This document shows positions 51,575 through 62,957 of a stretch of 64,000 nt of DNA, piece by piece. This DNA comes from Tillus elongatus (taxonomy: Eukaryota; Arthropoda; Insecta; Coleoptera; Cleridae): the NCBI GenBank assembly GCA_964006375.1, contig OZ023270.1:55782536-55846535 (forward strand). Reading direction: 5' to 3'. The notes beneath the pieces were generated by a model. It was not told the DNA's origin. It did no database searches and saw only the letters and a program-made list of their open reading frames with translations. Position numbers and translations under genes: made by a program. Every line of letters begins with the position of its first letter. Within the stretch, counting starts at the first letter, position 1.

Positions 51575-52520
51575 CTTACCAAACACACACTCTGCAAGGA
51601 GAATGACACAGCAGTATTGTCTCCACCTCACCATAGATCACATAGGCTTCATCCTCTAGATATAAATTTCTTTGCCCCATTGAAGTTTGCCTATGACCAA
51701 GGATACTCAACTTATTTAGAAACAGGTCCATTGAAACTAATATGGCCGCGAGATATAGCAATGTTGTGTGCAAAGTCCTATAATCGTCTTGCAAAGCCTC
51801 CAAAGGGTTTCAATGCACACGGATTTAACCAGTAAATAAGAACGTGTTTACCGATGGGGAACTTTTTGTTATTTGCGATGAAAACCCAGATGAGCCAACC
51901 ACACCTGATGGACATATTCAAGAACTGTCTATATGAGTAAAGTTGATGTCATTGGCATTCCTTTGAGCTCAGAAAACTGAGAAAGCCAGAAAATGACTAA
52001 TCTTTGTCCGAAGATTTAATCGAGATATTCAACACTTAACAAAACGTTTTTTAAAGATTTTAAATATGTCATTTTGCGGAATCTCCTATATCTCAACTAG
52101 ATAACATAGAACACTCAAAACACAAGAAAAAACATTATGTGACACTTGCTGCGACACAAAATATAGAAATGTTAGAAAAAAAATAGAGTCTAAGAAAACA
52201 AGATATTATAAATAGAAAGCAATCGTATTAGCAAACAACTGGTCAAAATTGACGAGGAACAAGGGACTCCAAGAGACAAGCAAACTGAGGAACAAAGAAG
52301 CAGCGTTAAAAAATTGGTTTATGGCATATAAAAACCAAATAAAACACAAAAAATACAAATCACAGCATCTTGCACAAAATTTTTACTTTCATTCTACAAT
52401 TTTACCGTGACATTGAACAATTTTGTTGTGTCGCGTGTGATCAATGGGCACATGCGGCACGCACTGATTCTGATGTTCTAGAAGTCTAGATTTGTCATAA
52501 CTGCACAAAAGTGACTAATT
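51575..52520 (+). pseudogene. Pogo-like DDE transposase relic, C-terminal part
   Basis: The end of a pogo/Tigger-type DDE_1 transposase. In frame from about 51580: 'ENDTAVLSPPHHRSHRLHPL' followed by 'DINFFAPLKFAYDQGY' (family: P-P-H-x-x-H-x-x-Q-P-L-D, with the third catalytic Asp), then 'PRDIAMLCAKSYNRLAKPPK' and 'GFNAHGFNQ'. After a stop the next frame has 'NKNVFTDGEL' and 'ENPDEPTTPDG'. Separately, at about 52405-52515, 'FCCVACDQWAHAARTDSDVL' and 'ICHNCTK' look like the Cys/His zinc finger (PHD-like) found at the C-terminus of some insect pogo-like proteins. One Cys is changed to Arg and there is a stop. The N-terminal half is absent. Confidence 0.75.
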
Positions 52521-53003
52521 GTAATTACCCTATTTGTATATCGGCATTACCTGCGTGAGTGGGGTAATACAGAGTCTGGAAGTTTTTTTTATTATTTTTT
52601 TACACCTCCTTATACATTTATTTATACTTTAATGAGTTTACAATGAGGAGATAACTGAACCATTATTTATCTTCTTTAAGACCGTTTTGATGTCGAAGAC
52701 CGTTTTGATGTTGTTTTCAGAAAAGGTAAGCCCAATTTTCAGTTTGTTGCAACAGGGAGTTTGCGGAACTTTTGTTATGTATTCTATATTATTGTACTAA
52801 ATAAAAGGAACATTTTGATATGTCACAAGTGCCTAATAGAGATTGTTTAACTTAAGAAAATAAATATCTGAAACTTAATTCATGCAGCGTTCAAAACGCG
52901 CGCGCATGCAGAACAGTCGGCGTGATGTCACTTGTTCCAAAACAAATAGCTGCTTGTCAAATGTTACGCCGAACGTTTAGGATAAACAGTAGTTAGGAGT
53001 AGT
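52521..53003. other. No recognised feature
   Basis: No coding frame; a CG-rich 'gcgcgcgcatgc' spot lies near 52897. Confidence 0.4.
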
Positions 53004-53192
53004 GGACATGCCGCCACCTAGTTGCGGAACCAAGTAGTATGTTGTCACGCCAACTCCAAATAACACAAAGTGTTAAAAAATTGAGACTGTATACAACTAA
53101 CTAACAATTTAGTAAATTGATAGCCCTGGCCCATTTCTACCCTAATATAGGGACAATGTATGTAAGGCTAGATGCATTCTTGTAACAATTAG

Positions 53193-53236
53193 AACCGTAG
53201 ACCGGTTTCGCTCTCATTAGAGCTCTTCAGTACGGC
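53193..53236 (-). ncRNA. Hammerhead ribozyme, retrozyme unit 1
   Basis: Minus-strand order: stem I strand GCCGUA, core CUGAAGA, stem II GCUCU-AAUG-AGAGC (5 perfect pairs), GAA, stem III ACCGGU (three self-complementary pairs), cleavage-site C after GGU, and stem I partner UACGGU. All invariant core residues are present and the cleavage triplet is GUC. Confidence 0.85.
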
Positions 53237-53499
53237 ATACTAATTGCAGCGAAAATACACCTATAAAGTAATACGGCTATAGTAGCCGGCCTTTCAATAC
53301 TAAGTGAGTGGTGGACGAGCCGCCACCTAGTTTCGGAACCAAGTAGTATGTTGTCACGCCATCTCCAAATAACACAAAGTGTTAAAAAATAGATACTATA
53401 CAACTAACTAACAATTTAGTAAATTGTTAGCCCTGGCCCATTTCAACCCTAATATTGGAACAAGGTATGTAAGGCTAGATGCATTCTCGCAATAATTAG

Positions 53500-53543
53500 A
53501 ACCGTAGACCGGTTTCGCTCTCATTAGAGCTCTTCAGTACGGC
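53500..53543 (-). ncRNA. Hammerhead ribozyme, retrozyme unit 2
   Basis: Identical in sequence to the unit 1 motif, 307 bp further on. Two in tandem would let a transcript be cut to unit length at both ends. Confidence 0.85.
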
Positions 53544-53937
53544 ATACTAATTGCATCGAAAATACACCTATAAAGTAATACGGCTATAGTAGCCAGCCCT
53601 TCAATACTAAGTGAGTGGTGGACGTGCCGCCACCTAGTTGCGGAACCAAGTAGTATGTTGTCACGCCAGCTCAAAATAATTGTTGCGAGAATGCATCTAG
53701 CCTTACATACCTTGTCCATCTATTATTAGGGTAGAAATGGGCCAGGGCTGACAATTTACTAAATTGTTAGTTGTATAGTCTCTATTTTTTAACACTTTAT
53801 GTTATTTGGAGCTGGTGTGACAACATACTACTTGGTTCCGCAACTAGGTGGCGGCACGTCCACCACTCACTTAGTGTTGAAAGGCTGGCTACTATAGCCG
53901 TATTACTTTATAGGTGTATTTTCACTGCAATTAGTAT

Positions 53938-53981
53938 GCCGTACTGAAGAGCTCCAATGAGAGCGAAACCGGTCTACGGTT
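53938..53981 (+). ncRNA. Hammerhead ribozyme, inverted retrozyme unit
   Basis: Plus-strand copy with the same core, stem I and stem III. Stem II has one mismatch (GCUCC against AGAGC). Confidence 0.8.
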
Positions 53982-54160
53982 CTAATTGTTGCGAGAATGC
54001 ATCTAGCCTTACAAACAGTAGTTGTTATCGGTTTTGTGCGTGTGTGAAACAGTCTGATGAGTGTTTATTTTACGTTTTTCTCTCTCTTTTCTCTCACTTG
54101 ACGTTAATTTAATAATAGCACCGATATTCAATGGAAAAATAACAGTGTTTGTGTGTTTTT

Positions 54161-54500
54161 ATTTCTTTAACGTCGGCCTATTTCCGCGACTATGGCCAAT
54201 CACCGACGCCAGGGAGCAGTTTCACCTCACTATCCTGGAAACTTTGCCGAACCCCTGCCTTTCTGTAAGGTGGGTAGGGAACTTTAACGTGCCCAATATC
54301 GCATGGACACGGGACCGACGGCTTTACGCCCCCTCCGAAGGGCGGAACGTGCAGACATTCAACTTGCTCAAATACAATGTCAGAACCTCGGTTTATGTTA
54401 ATGTTACAGTTCGTACTGAGAAAGTGAAAGGAGTACCCTGGGATCGAGCCCAGTACCCTTTGGTTCAGAGGCACACGTTCTTACCCGTGAACCACCGAGG
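54161..54500 (-). mobile_element. tRNA-derived SINE
   Basis: Full-length copy; head at the right end with GGGCTCGATCCCAGG as B-box-like site, tail 'gttaaagaaat' at the left end. Confidence 0.8.
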
Positions 54501-55234
54501 TTCGAAAAAAAAAACAGTCGTCCGCCAGTTAGAAGTATTGCATTGTGCCAGTGTGCAAAAGCATGTCTATAAAAATTCCTCAAAAACTATTATTCTAAGT
54601 TCCTAGATACGAATCAGTACGGAAAAAAAATGTGTACGCTGATGTGTAGATATTCTTTATCAAGTAGTTCCAGTACTAGGGATTGAGGTGAGGATGTAAG
54701 TACCTAGCTAACCTAACAGAGATAAAAATGATGCAATAGGTATTAAGCAGTCGGTTTCTTACTTGCATTTTAATATTATATAATATATCGTCTTTAGTTT
54801 TGTAGCCCGCTCCTGTTACTTGATATCTGACAAACTCAAACTACCACAAATTATGAAACACAAATAGCTTACCTGGCACATTTAATTCCTCTTATTTCAG
54901 CGCTCACACAGTCCCGATTATTTCGTAGGAATGCAGTCACCATCTAACCTCGACAAATCGTCGGATTGGGCTTTGAAAAATTCAGCATTCATCCTTTTGT
55001 TGATTAAAAGCTTTTACACGTATAATTATGTTTATTTACCAAGATAAAATACAGCACCATTATAAAAAAATTACAAAAGATCTTACTCTGATTGTGTAGT
55101 TTGCTAACTGTTGACATCCGAAGGCAAATTAAACATTAAAATCACTATAAAAGGCGAACCTGCATGCGGGTGATAATATCTCATTTATACTGTTAAGGCC
55201 CTTTTTGATAAAACTTTATGCACATAATGTGCCA

Positions 55235-55237
<3 letters not shown>
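54501..55237. other. No recognised feature
   Basis: AT-rich without coding frames or repeats matched elsewhere in the window. One of the few candidate single-copy stretches. Confidence 0.4.

Positions 55238-55318
<81 letters not shown>
55238..55318. repeat. (TA)n microsatellite
   Basis: TA tract abutting the left terminus of the fold-back transposon at 55319. Confidence 0.95.
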
Positions 55319-55321
<3 letters not shown>

Positions 55322-55738
55322 GGTGTGGCGCCTAGACCTTTAGTTAGCCGTTTCTCAATAACTCCTTCGATTTGAAATTTGAAAATATACACACATACGT
55401 TTGAGACAAATTCCAGTTCAGTGAAAATAGTTTATGTCAGACTTCCGGTTTAACCCGAAGTGAGCATAAACTTGCTTATTTCAAATACAACATGCTGATT
55501 TTCATTATATTTTCGAATTCTACATTGAATTTGAGATAAATTATTACTAATATACCATATGTGAAAAATCAACCGTTTTCGAAATTTTTCGATTTTTTTG
55601 AAAATTCTCGCGAAAACCAAGGTGAATGTTGCACGCTATCTCTCTGTGAAAATACATCTGAGAAGATCCAGTTTTTGCACAGATGACCCTCAGGTTGGCA
55701 CCTACACGACACGTTTGATAGCGTTTCTTTTAAATACA

Positions 55739-57529
55739 CAGGGTGATAAGAATTAGCCGTGCCATTTGGTAAAATTCAAATCATAATTACTCGCTTATTT
55801 CAAAAAGAACACCCTATATTTTATGAGCTATTCCGGTTCGCATCCAGTTTCCCTTTCAATGAGTATTAGCATTCCCTATACCCAAATTCCACCGTTTCCC
55901 GAATATTTCAATTTTATTGGATTCACTTAATTCAAATTGTCACAATACATTTAAAGCTGGCTTTGGAACTTGATAGTATGCTTGCTGACGTCTACATGTC
56001 AACTCCCAGCTCTTCCAGATGAGAACATAACATTTGTTGGGCCTTCTTGCGCAGAAAAAGAGAACACTTTGTATTTGCATCCAAAGCGCTGCATTTCCCT
56101 TGTTTAGTTCTGTAAAATCAATGTGTTCTCAAGTAACTTGTAAAACCAAAATACAACTCAACAAGGTAGGTAGTTATTTATTATAAATGAGTACAGAACT
56201 TAACTAATAGCAAGTGGAAAACTAAAACACAAAAACAAATAAAAAAATGTGGAACTAATAACAAGTACTCAAAATTACTCCCACTGACATGGAGGCATTT
56301 TGTTATTCTTCTCATAATGTTATGGTTCGTAGCCTTTCTGATTTGTCTCGAATTCAGTGAATTGAAGGCACGTAAAATTCTACCTACTATGTCTTCTTTC
56401 TTTTGTGGTGGCAGGTTCGTGGTAAACTTTATTTTTGATGTAGCCCCAGATGCCTGCATCCAGAGGCGTTAAGTCAGAAGACCGTGGTGGCCATCTATTT
56501 GGGCCGTTATTCGCAATCCACCTATCTTAAAAATATTAGTCCAAAAACCATGAGATAAATAGAAAATGTGGGGCGGTGCTCCGTCTTGCTGATAGCAGCT
56601 TGTTATAGCTTCCTCTAAACTTAAGGTGTTGAGAGAAACTAAAATCACTTCGTGCAAAATATCATTATAACTCAGACACCAGTGAGATTTTCATCGTATA
56701 TTTTAATCCCAAAAATCTTATCGTCCTTAATTGCACAAAATACATTGAGTGACCACCTGCCCTGGAAATAGTTGATCCTGGTAACATGGGGGTTCTGATC
56801 TGACCAGAAGTGACTATTGTGACGATTGTGCATGCCTTTTTTTGGAGAACTTCGCTTCTTCGCACCAAATAATTCTCTTGCCGAAATTGTCAACTTCTTG
56901 TGTTTTCAATAGGAACCATTCACAGAACTCAGCACGTCTAGGAAGATCGTTTGGTTGCAAACCTTAAACTTCGTTTACCTCGTTATCGACGAGTGGCTTA
57001 CACTTCTGTACTTTTGGGCGAAAACTTCCATGCTGTGAACAATTTTGCAGCAACCTCTTTATCATGTCGTGGCTGGGTTTCTGTTTATTCGGGTACTTTT
57101 CTTCAAATGCACGACATGTTCGACCTACAATTCGTTGGCACTCACCATAAATAATTAGAAGCTCCAACAGAATCGTCGTTTGTGTACTGCAAATTTGCCA
57201 TTTTTGCACCGCGTTGACTGATAGTATCTCGATTTTTATGACAATAAGCTTAGCTTGATGCTCTTTTGACATGTAGACGTCAACAAGCATATTATCAAGT
57301 TCCAAATCCAGCTTTAAATCAATTGTGACAATTTGAATTAAGTGAATCCAATAAAACTGAAATATTCGGGAAACGGTGGAATTTAGGTATAGAGAATGCT
57401 AATACACGTTGAAAGGAAAACCTGATAAATACCTAAATAGCTCATCAAATATAAGGTGTTCTATTCGACATAAGCGAGTAGTTGTGATTTGAATTTTACC
57501 AAATGGCACGACTAATTCTTATCACCCTG
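55739..57529 (-). mobile_element. Tc1/mariner-like element nested in the fold-back element
   Basis: Terminus CAGGGTGATAAGAATTAGCC at 55739 and its near-complement ending at 57529, next to TA on the right and a TA two bases away on the left. Sub-terminal inverted similarity runs several hundred bases (for example 55800-55990 against 57290-57480). Encloses a broken transposase. Confidence 0.8.
56181..57305 (-). pseudogene. Tc1/mariner-like transposase of the nested element (broken)
   Basis: DUF4817-like N-terminal helix-turn-helix, out of frame with any good start: 'LLIIYGECQRIVGRTCRAFE' and 'EKYPNKQKPSHDMIKRLLQN' (about 57040-57170). Then 'RRAEFCEWFLLKTQE' and a first catalytic block that reads 'IIWCEEAKFSKK', with Glu where Asp is usual. 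The second block is 'CYQQDGAPPHIFYLSHGF' (Asp present). The third region is partly lost around 56460-56500; its surroundings read 'GHHGLLT' then, in another frame, 'QASGATSKIKFTT'. The C-terminus 'ITKCLHVSGSNFEYLL' is recognisable. Multiple shifts and stops. Confidence 0.8.
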
Positions 57530-58082
57530 TATGTTTAAAAGAAAGGCTATCAAACGTATCGTGTAGGTGCCAACCTGAGGTTGCAAAAACTGAGTCTTCT
57601 CAGTTGTATTTTCACAGAGAGATAGCGTGCAACGTTCACTTTGGTTTTCGCGAAAATTTTCAAAAAAATCGAAAATTTTCGAAAACGGTTGATTTTTCAC
57701 ATATGGTATGTAAGGAATAATTTATCTCAAATTCAATGTAGAATTCTAAAATATAATGAAAATCTCCATGTTGTACATAAAATAAGCAAGTTGATGATCA
57801 CTTCCGGTTAAACGGGAAGTCTGACAAAAAGTAAACTATTTTCACTGAACTGGAATTTGTCTCAGTCGTATGTGTGTAAATTTTCAAATTTCAAATCAGA
57901 GTAGTTATTAAGAAACGGCTAACTAAAGGTCTTGGCGCCACACCCTGTATACATATATACATACCTATCTACAACAACTAGGCAATTTTTGACTGAGAAG
58001 TCAAACAAATCCAGTATGTAACAATCGGTGCGCTACTTGTCTGGGCATTTAAATAACCCATAACTACTACTGAAAAAAGAAT

Positions 58083-58620
<538 letters not shown>

Positions 58621-58837
58621 TTCAAGAAAGTTAAAAACGTAAATATTGATTGATGAGAATATGAGTGTAAAATACTACAAGAAATGGGTAACAAGCTCCT
58701 AGACATGTGTCTAAGTCGTTATTTTTCTTGATTTCGTTAAAATGTAAGCAAAAAATCCATTGTAAAACAAAATGGTTTTATGTAAATTGTAGAACCTTGA
58801 ACAATAGGATATTGCTGCTGGTAAATGCATATAGTGC

Positions 58838-58930
58838 GTAGCTCAGTGGGCTAGGTGTACAGTGGTCACTTTACATCATATAATCGAGTCCCAGGTGACG
58901 AGTTCTAATCCTGCTTAGTGACTTTGCTTT
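58838..58930 (+). other. tRNA-like Pol III promoter remnant
   Basis: 'TAGCTCAGTGG' at about 58846 fits the A-box consensus exactly; 'GAGTTCTAATCC' about 60 bp downstream resembles a B box with one or two changes. The spacing is longer than in a tRNA gene and no cloverleaf is convincing, so a SINE head or tRNA pseudogene is more likely. Confidence 0.4.
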
Positions 58931-59165
58931 TTATCAATTTTTTTTAGTCTCATTTCACTTTGCAGTTATCTAATCTGACTGTTGTTATTCCGATGAATAT
59001 TTTGGCGAGGTTTTGTATCAAAAATTATTTGATAAAGAGGAGATGAAAGTTTTAAGACTTAATTCAATTTGAGTAGCATATCTGGTTGTTTGTTCTTGCC
59101 CTACCTTAGTGAAACCCTTCAATATTTAATACAGTCGTAGACTTTGACCGTGGCTTCACAAGTGC
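58931..59165. other. No recognised feature
   Basis: AT-rich; nothing seen. Confidence 0.4.
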
Positions 59166-59222
59166 TTGTTTTAGGGAATTTTCTTTTAAAAAATCACTAA
59201 CGCGGAGATCGCGAGTATGAAT
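59166..59222 (+). repeat. (TA)n-core element, 5' end fragment
   Basis: 'ttagggaattttcttttaaaaaatcactaacgcggagatcgcg' is a diverged 5' hairpin and start of the conserved block. It probably truncates the transposon to its right. Confidence 0.5.
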
Positions 59223-59261
59223 TAAAATAAAAATCAAAACGAACAACGAAAAATAAAGAAA

Positions 59262-60312
59262 TTATTGAAATGTGCTGCCATCAACCGATACACATAACTC
59301 AGCCGGTTTAGTAAATGCTTTGTAGGCGTTTTTAATATGTTGAATTGGAATACCGTCAATTGCCTCTCTCAACCTCAGTTTCAACAAATCAAGAGCGTTG
59401 TTTAATGGAGCCGCGTAGACTTTCTGTTTGAGATAGCCCCATAAATAAGAGTCCATTAAGGTAAGATCGGGACTTCTGGGAGGCTAAGGTATTGGCCCAT
59501 ATCGACCAATCCACCTCCCAGGAAATTCGCGATCTAACCATTCTCGAACGATTCCTGTTGCATGTGCTGGGTGGCCGTCATGCTCAAAGAATGCTGTTTG
59601 TCTATCTTTTAGTGACATGTTATGCAAATGGTCTTGAAGAATATTTTCCAGCATATCCAGATAACTGTACTGGTTCATATTCCCCTCAAAAGAATATGGT
59701 CCAATTATCCCAGTGTAAGAAACCGCACACCACACATTTACTTTTTTATGGTATTGTCTTCTGCAATTAACTCTTTAATTTGGATTCTCCTAATGTCGTG
59801 CATTTTGGGAATTTACCACCCCGTTATTGGTGAAAGTGGACTCGTCCGAAAAAATAATACTTCTGCCAAAATTGTGATTTGGTAGATATTGCTCGCCGTA
59901 CCATAAAAAAAATCTAATCGTTTTGACTCGACATTTTCTTCCAAATTGTGTATAAGTTTTGCTTTGAAAGGTTTCACCTTGTTGGTACGATAAATTTGTT
60001 GCAAATGCGATTTGCTAATATTGCCAATTTGTAATACCCTTCTTCTTAATGATAATTTCGGAAAACGCCTAACAGAATCCATAGCGAATGCAGCTGCAGC
60101 ATTATCTTCTTCATTTAGGTCGTACTTTGTCTTCTTGACATTTAAAACACTCCCAGTACGCATACATTTTGTAACAACTTTTTTACACCAGTAGCGGAAA
60201 CCGAATAATTTGGCCAGCGTTCAAGGAATTTTCTTATCACTCCCTGATAAGAATGTTCTTCACCCAAACCATAGCACTGCTCAATAAACACTTTTTGTTC
60301 TGTTGTTAACAT
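59262..60312 (-). pseudogene. Tc1/mariner-like transposase, the least damaged in the window
   Basis: Probable start ATG at 60312 (MLTTEQKVFIEQCYGLGEEH), a DUF4817-like N-terminus followed by 'YQGVIRKFLERWPNYSVSAT'. Then, after a shift near 60150, 'RRFPKLSLRRRVLQIGNIS' and 'VKPFKAKLIHNLEENVESKR'. The first catalytic block is 'ILAEVLFFRTSPLS' in the visible frame and is frame-shifted. The middle 'MWCAVSYTGIIGPYSFEGNM' is followed by 'FFEHDGHPAHATG' (second Asp; the family's GAPPH is GHPAH), 'DREFPGRWIGRYGPIP', one stop, then 'SPDLTLMDSYLWGYLKQ' (third Asp; 41 residues after the second by my count). Ends 'CVSVDGSTFQ' at 59262. Confidence 0.85.
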
Positions 60313-60900
60313 TTTTAAATACAGAAGCTTGCCGTTCGTAACAAATAAAATTGACGTTTCAATTTTCCAAATAAGTAGTATCCCGGGAAATGAACAGCAA
60401 GGCAGAGCTCAAGTGGCCATGCAACTTGCCAATTATTGCTTCGAATGTCCAATTGTGCGTTTACTTTACTTTTCTTTATTGGTTGAGATGAAAGCAAACC
60501 TACCCCAAGTTTATTTATGGTAAAGACTTTTTTTTAATACAGTTTCAAGTATTTTTTTAAAGTACACTTAATCACAGAAGCCGTCGAACGTCATTTAAAT
60601 AAAGTCGCAGCTAAAAAAATTCACAGTGGGCTGATCTGTTTGAAAATTGAAAGCCTGTCATAAATTTTAATTCTAAACAATTTTTGTTAATAACTTTTTG
60701 CGGTATCTACATAAACGAAGGTAGTTTACTCTTAATACATTTCATTACATCAGTTATAAACCGCCCTGTATATTAACTGATTTTGTTCATTTTCTCAACA
60801 TCTCAGTTTAAGACAAAGCAGGAGCGATTCCCAGAATATCATAATCTAATTCGAAATTTTTTTGTCACTTATACCTTACCCACACTAAATCCGTGGACAC
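60313..60900. other. Transposon flank and terminus
   Basis: Non-coding sequence upstream of the transposase, with a Tc1/mariner-type terminus ending in 'ccgccctg' followed by TA at about 60768-60773. The matching left terminus was not found. No other feature. Confidence 0.5.
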
Positions 60901-60901
60901 A

Positions 60902-60985
<84 letters not shown>

Positions 60986-61328
60986 GTGTGTGTGTGTGTC
61001 ACACCGATAACTCAAAAAATAATTGGCCGATTTTCATAAAATTTGACATGTACCTTCCTTTTGTAAGTGCTTTGAACAAGTTCATTAGCCAGAAAAAACG
61101 GACGAGGTTTTCCATGAAAATTTTGAGTCTTCTTTTAAAAAAAAGTTTGGCTCAAAAAGTAAAAAGGCTATGATAACCAAATTTGGTAGCTACATTTAGG
61201 ATATAAAAAGTATGCTACATGCCAAAATTTAAATTTCTATGTTACAAGAAAAAAAAGTTTGATGAAATATTTGGTGCCAGACCATTTCTGTGAAAATTCA
61301 CTACCATAACGCACTTGCTGCATCCAGA
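60900..61328 (+). mobile_element. (TA)n-core element, 3' part
   Basis: TA tract (60903-60981) followed by a (TG)n stretch, then 'cacaccgataactcaaaaaataattggccgatttt', the 'aagttcattagccag' block and the 3' end 'gaaaattcactaccataacgcacttgctgcatccaga' (61290-61327), whose hairpin has one mismatch (ACGCA/TGCAT). Confidence 0.6.
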
Positions 61329-62432
61329 CTTTTTTTAAATTACCGTTAATTTTACACCACTAGTGACAAAATTAAAAATAGCAAGGATTTTCAAACACGT
61401 GTAAAAGCTTAGACATCAAATATTCCTTATGTATTTTTATTTTTCATCATTAATGTTTACTGTAACATTAAGGTGTAAAAGAATTTGAAACAGATGCGGA
61501 TTTTTTTTTGCAAATTCCCCTATTCCCCCAACTTCCCTCGCTTAGGTAATAAATCGAACCTCGCGACTTCATTTCTCGAGCAGAAGTGTGTGCCTGTTTG
61601 CCTTGCATATGCGAAGTTTCTAAAATAACCATCATGTATATTGTAACCTAATCATACTAAAATGGTGCTTATACATATTTTATGTATTATCGACAAAGCA
61701 TATCGTTAGTTACATTATTTGACGGAACCGTTGTTTCAATAAAATTTGTGGAAAATTAATTTAATTGTATGTTCCGTTAGAATAGCCAATGGTTAGGACA
61801 CTGCTAATTCAGCGATGTTTGGTGATGGGATGTTAGCTGTGTGTTAGCGCTAGCTTCCTATCATCAGTGATGAATGGGGTAATTGGACATAAACATAAAG
61901 CCCGGACTAGTCGCCAATCGATTAAAGATTGATTATCAGTTTATTAATGCCATTTGATTATCCTCTGTCTAATTAATAATGCAAAATAACGAGTACTGCA
62001 AATGGTATTTGTTCACTGTGATTGCTGTAGTGGTTGGAAATAGCATGTTTTTTGTTCGATACAGTTCGTCAGTAAATAATTTTAATACCACAGAAATCTG
62101 AAATGGGAAAATTATAGTTTTTGCTGTTGGTTCATATAAAAAGCAACTGTTGCGTTATTAGCAAATATTTACACACCCTCGTGAATGTGTTACACTAAAA
62201 TACGCGATGGTGTAAACACCACAGCCATTGTATCAACATCATACACACAATGTTATACAGAGAGCTGGTCCAACTTACTAAAGCAGCAGTGACTGTGCCA
62301 ACATATATAATATAATGTATCTAATATAACTTTGTGTGATAAATATTTAGTGTGTTAGGTTCGACGATGCTGACCGAAAATAGGTGATAGTAGGGTCCAT
62401 TTAGAACCCAAATAACCATACATACTTACACA
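61329..62432. other. No recognised feature
   Basis: The longest stretch without a recognised repeat. No convincing coding frame, tRNA or promoter. Possibly single-copy host DNA. Confidence 0.45.
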
Positions 62433-62435
62433 CTG

Positions 62436-62957
62436 TAACGTTCTACGGGGTTATCTATTTGTTAACTAGCAAAACACAGCTTTTCAAGCTACTAATTTAT
62501 TATCTCACTATATTCTGACAATGAACATACCAACTATTATATTTCTCTATCAACAAATGTCTATAGAACTATATTTCACTTTTCGCCTTCTATTTTCGTG
62601 TGTTCAGCACCAACACTGACTCTCTTACTGACCGACTACTTCACCTACCGCTCGTTCAATTATACAGTCTGGGGGAGTTCTAGATCTTCCATCTGATATT
62701 TCTCGTTCCTTCTCGAATATAATTATAAAATGTTTGCTGCTGTCAACACACTCTACAAGGTGCGTGTGACCATAGAGGTAATATTTCTCTATGAACAGGA
62801 TTTTTATAGAAAAGGATGCAACACCGTCCCCTTCTTAGATTAGATCGTCTCGGCCGAATCCTTTGAATGCGATAGACAACATCATTGACCCGTTTGACTA
62901 CCTTCTACGTACCTTTTTATCATTTTAGTAGTTTCGGTAACCGTCGTACTGTTTAGT
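62436..62957 (-). mobile_element. Gypsy 2-related LTR and integrase-end fragment
   Basis: 62436 to about 62760 is a diverged relative of the Gypsy 2 LTR (shared 'caaaacacagcttttcaa', 'gctactaatttatta', 'ttcgccttctat'). It is followed by the integrase C-terminal end: the complement of 62820-62957 aligns with 43918-44110 ('accgaaactac', 'gatgttgtctatcgcattcaaagg'). It stops abruptly where the piggyBac relic begins. Confidence 0.75.

Larger units (their letters stand above)
53004..54017. repeat. Retrozyme-like hammerhead repeat array
   Basis: Two tandem units of about 307 bp plus part of a third (about 53004-53677), followed head-to-head by one inverted unit (about 53678-54017). Unit landmarks: 'gccgccacctagttgcggaaccaag', 'taacacaaagtgttaaaaaa' and 'atacggctatagtagcc'. 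Each full unit contains one complete hammerhead ribozyme motif: on the minus strand in the tandem part, on the plus strand in the inverted unit. Unit size, tandem layout, lack of coding capacity and a type I hammerhead per unit match animal retrozymes. The name is inference; the repeats and motifs are visible directly. Confidence 0.85.
55319..57947. mobile_element. Fold-back Tc1/mariner-type element with ~420-bp arms (outer)
   Basis: Terminus CAGGGTGTGGCGCCTAGACC at 55319 and its near-complement at 57947, TA on both sides. Arms 55319-55736 and 57532-57947 are inverted copies of each other; once the nested inner element is removed almost nothing is left between them. It is therefore a hairpin-like (MITE or fold-back) element without coding capacity. 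Confidence 0.8.

Noticed and set aside
53004..54017. CRISPR-like array
   Set aside because: Units are ~307 bp without short direct repeats and unique spacers; no cas genes; eukaryotic context.
58838..58930. Intact tRNA gene
   Set aside because: The A box fits, but the B box is imperfect, the spacing is too long and no cloverleaf could be folded by eye.
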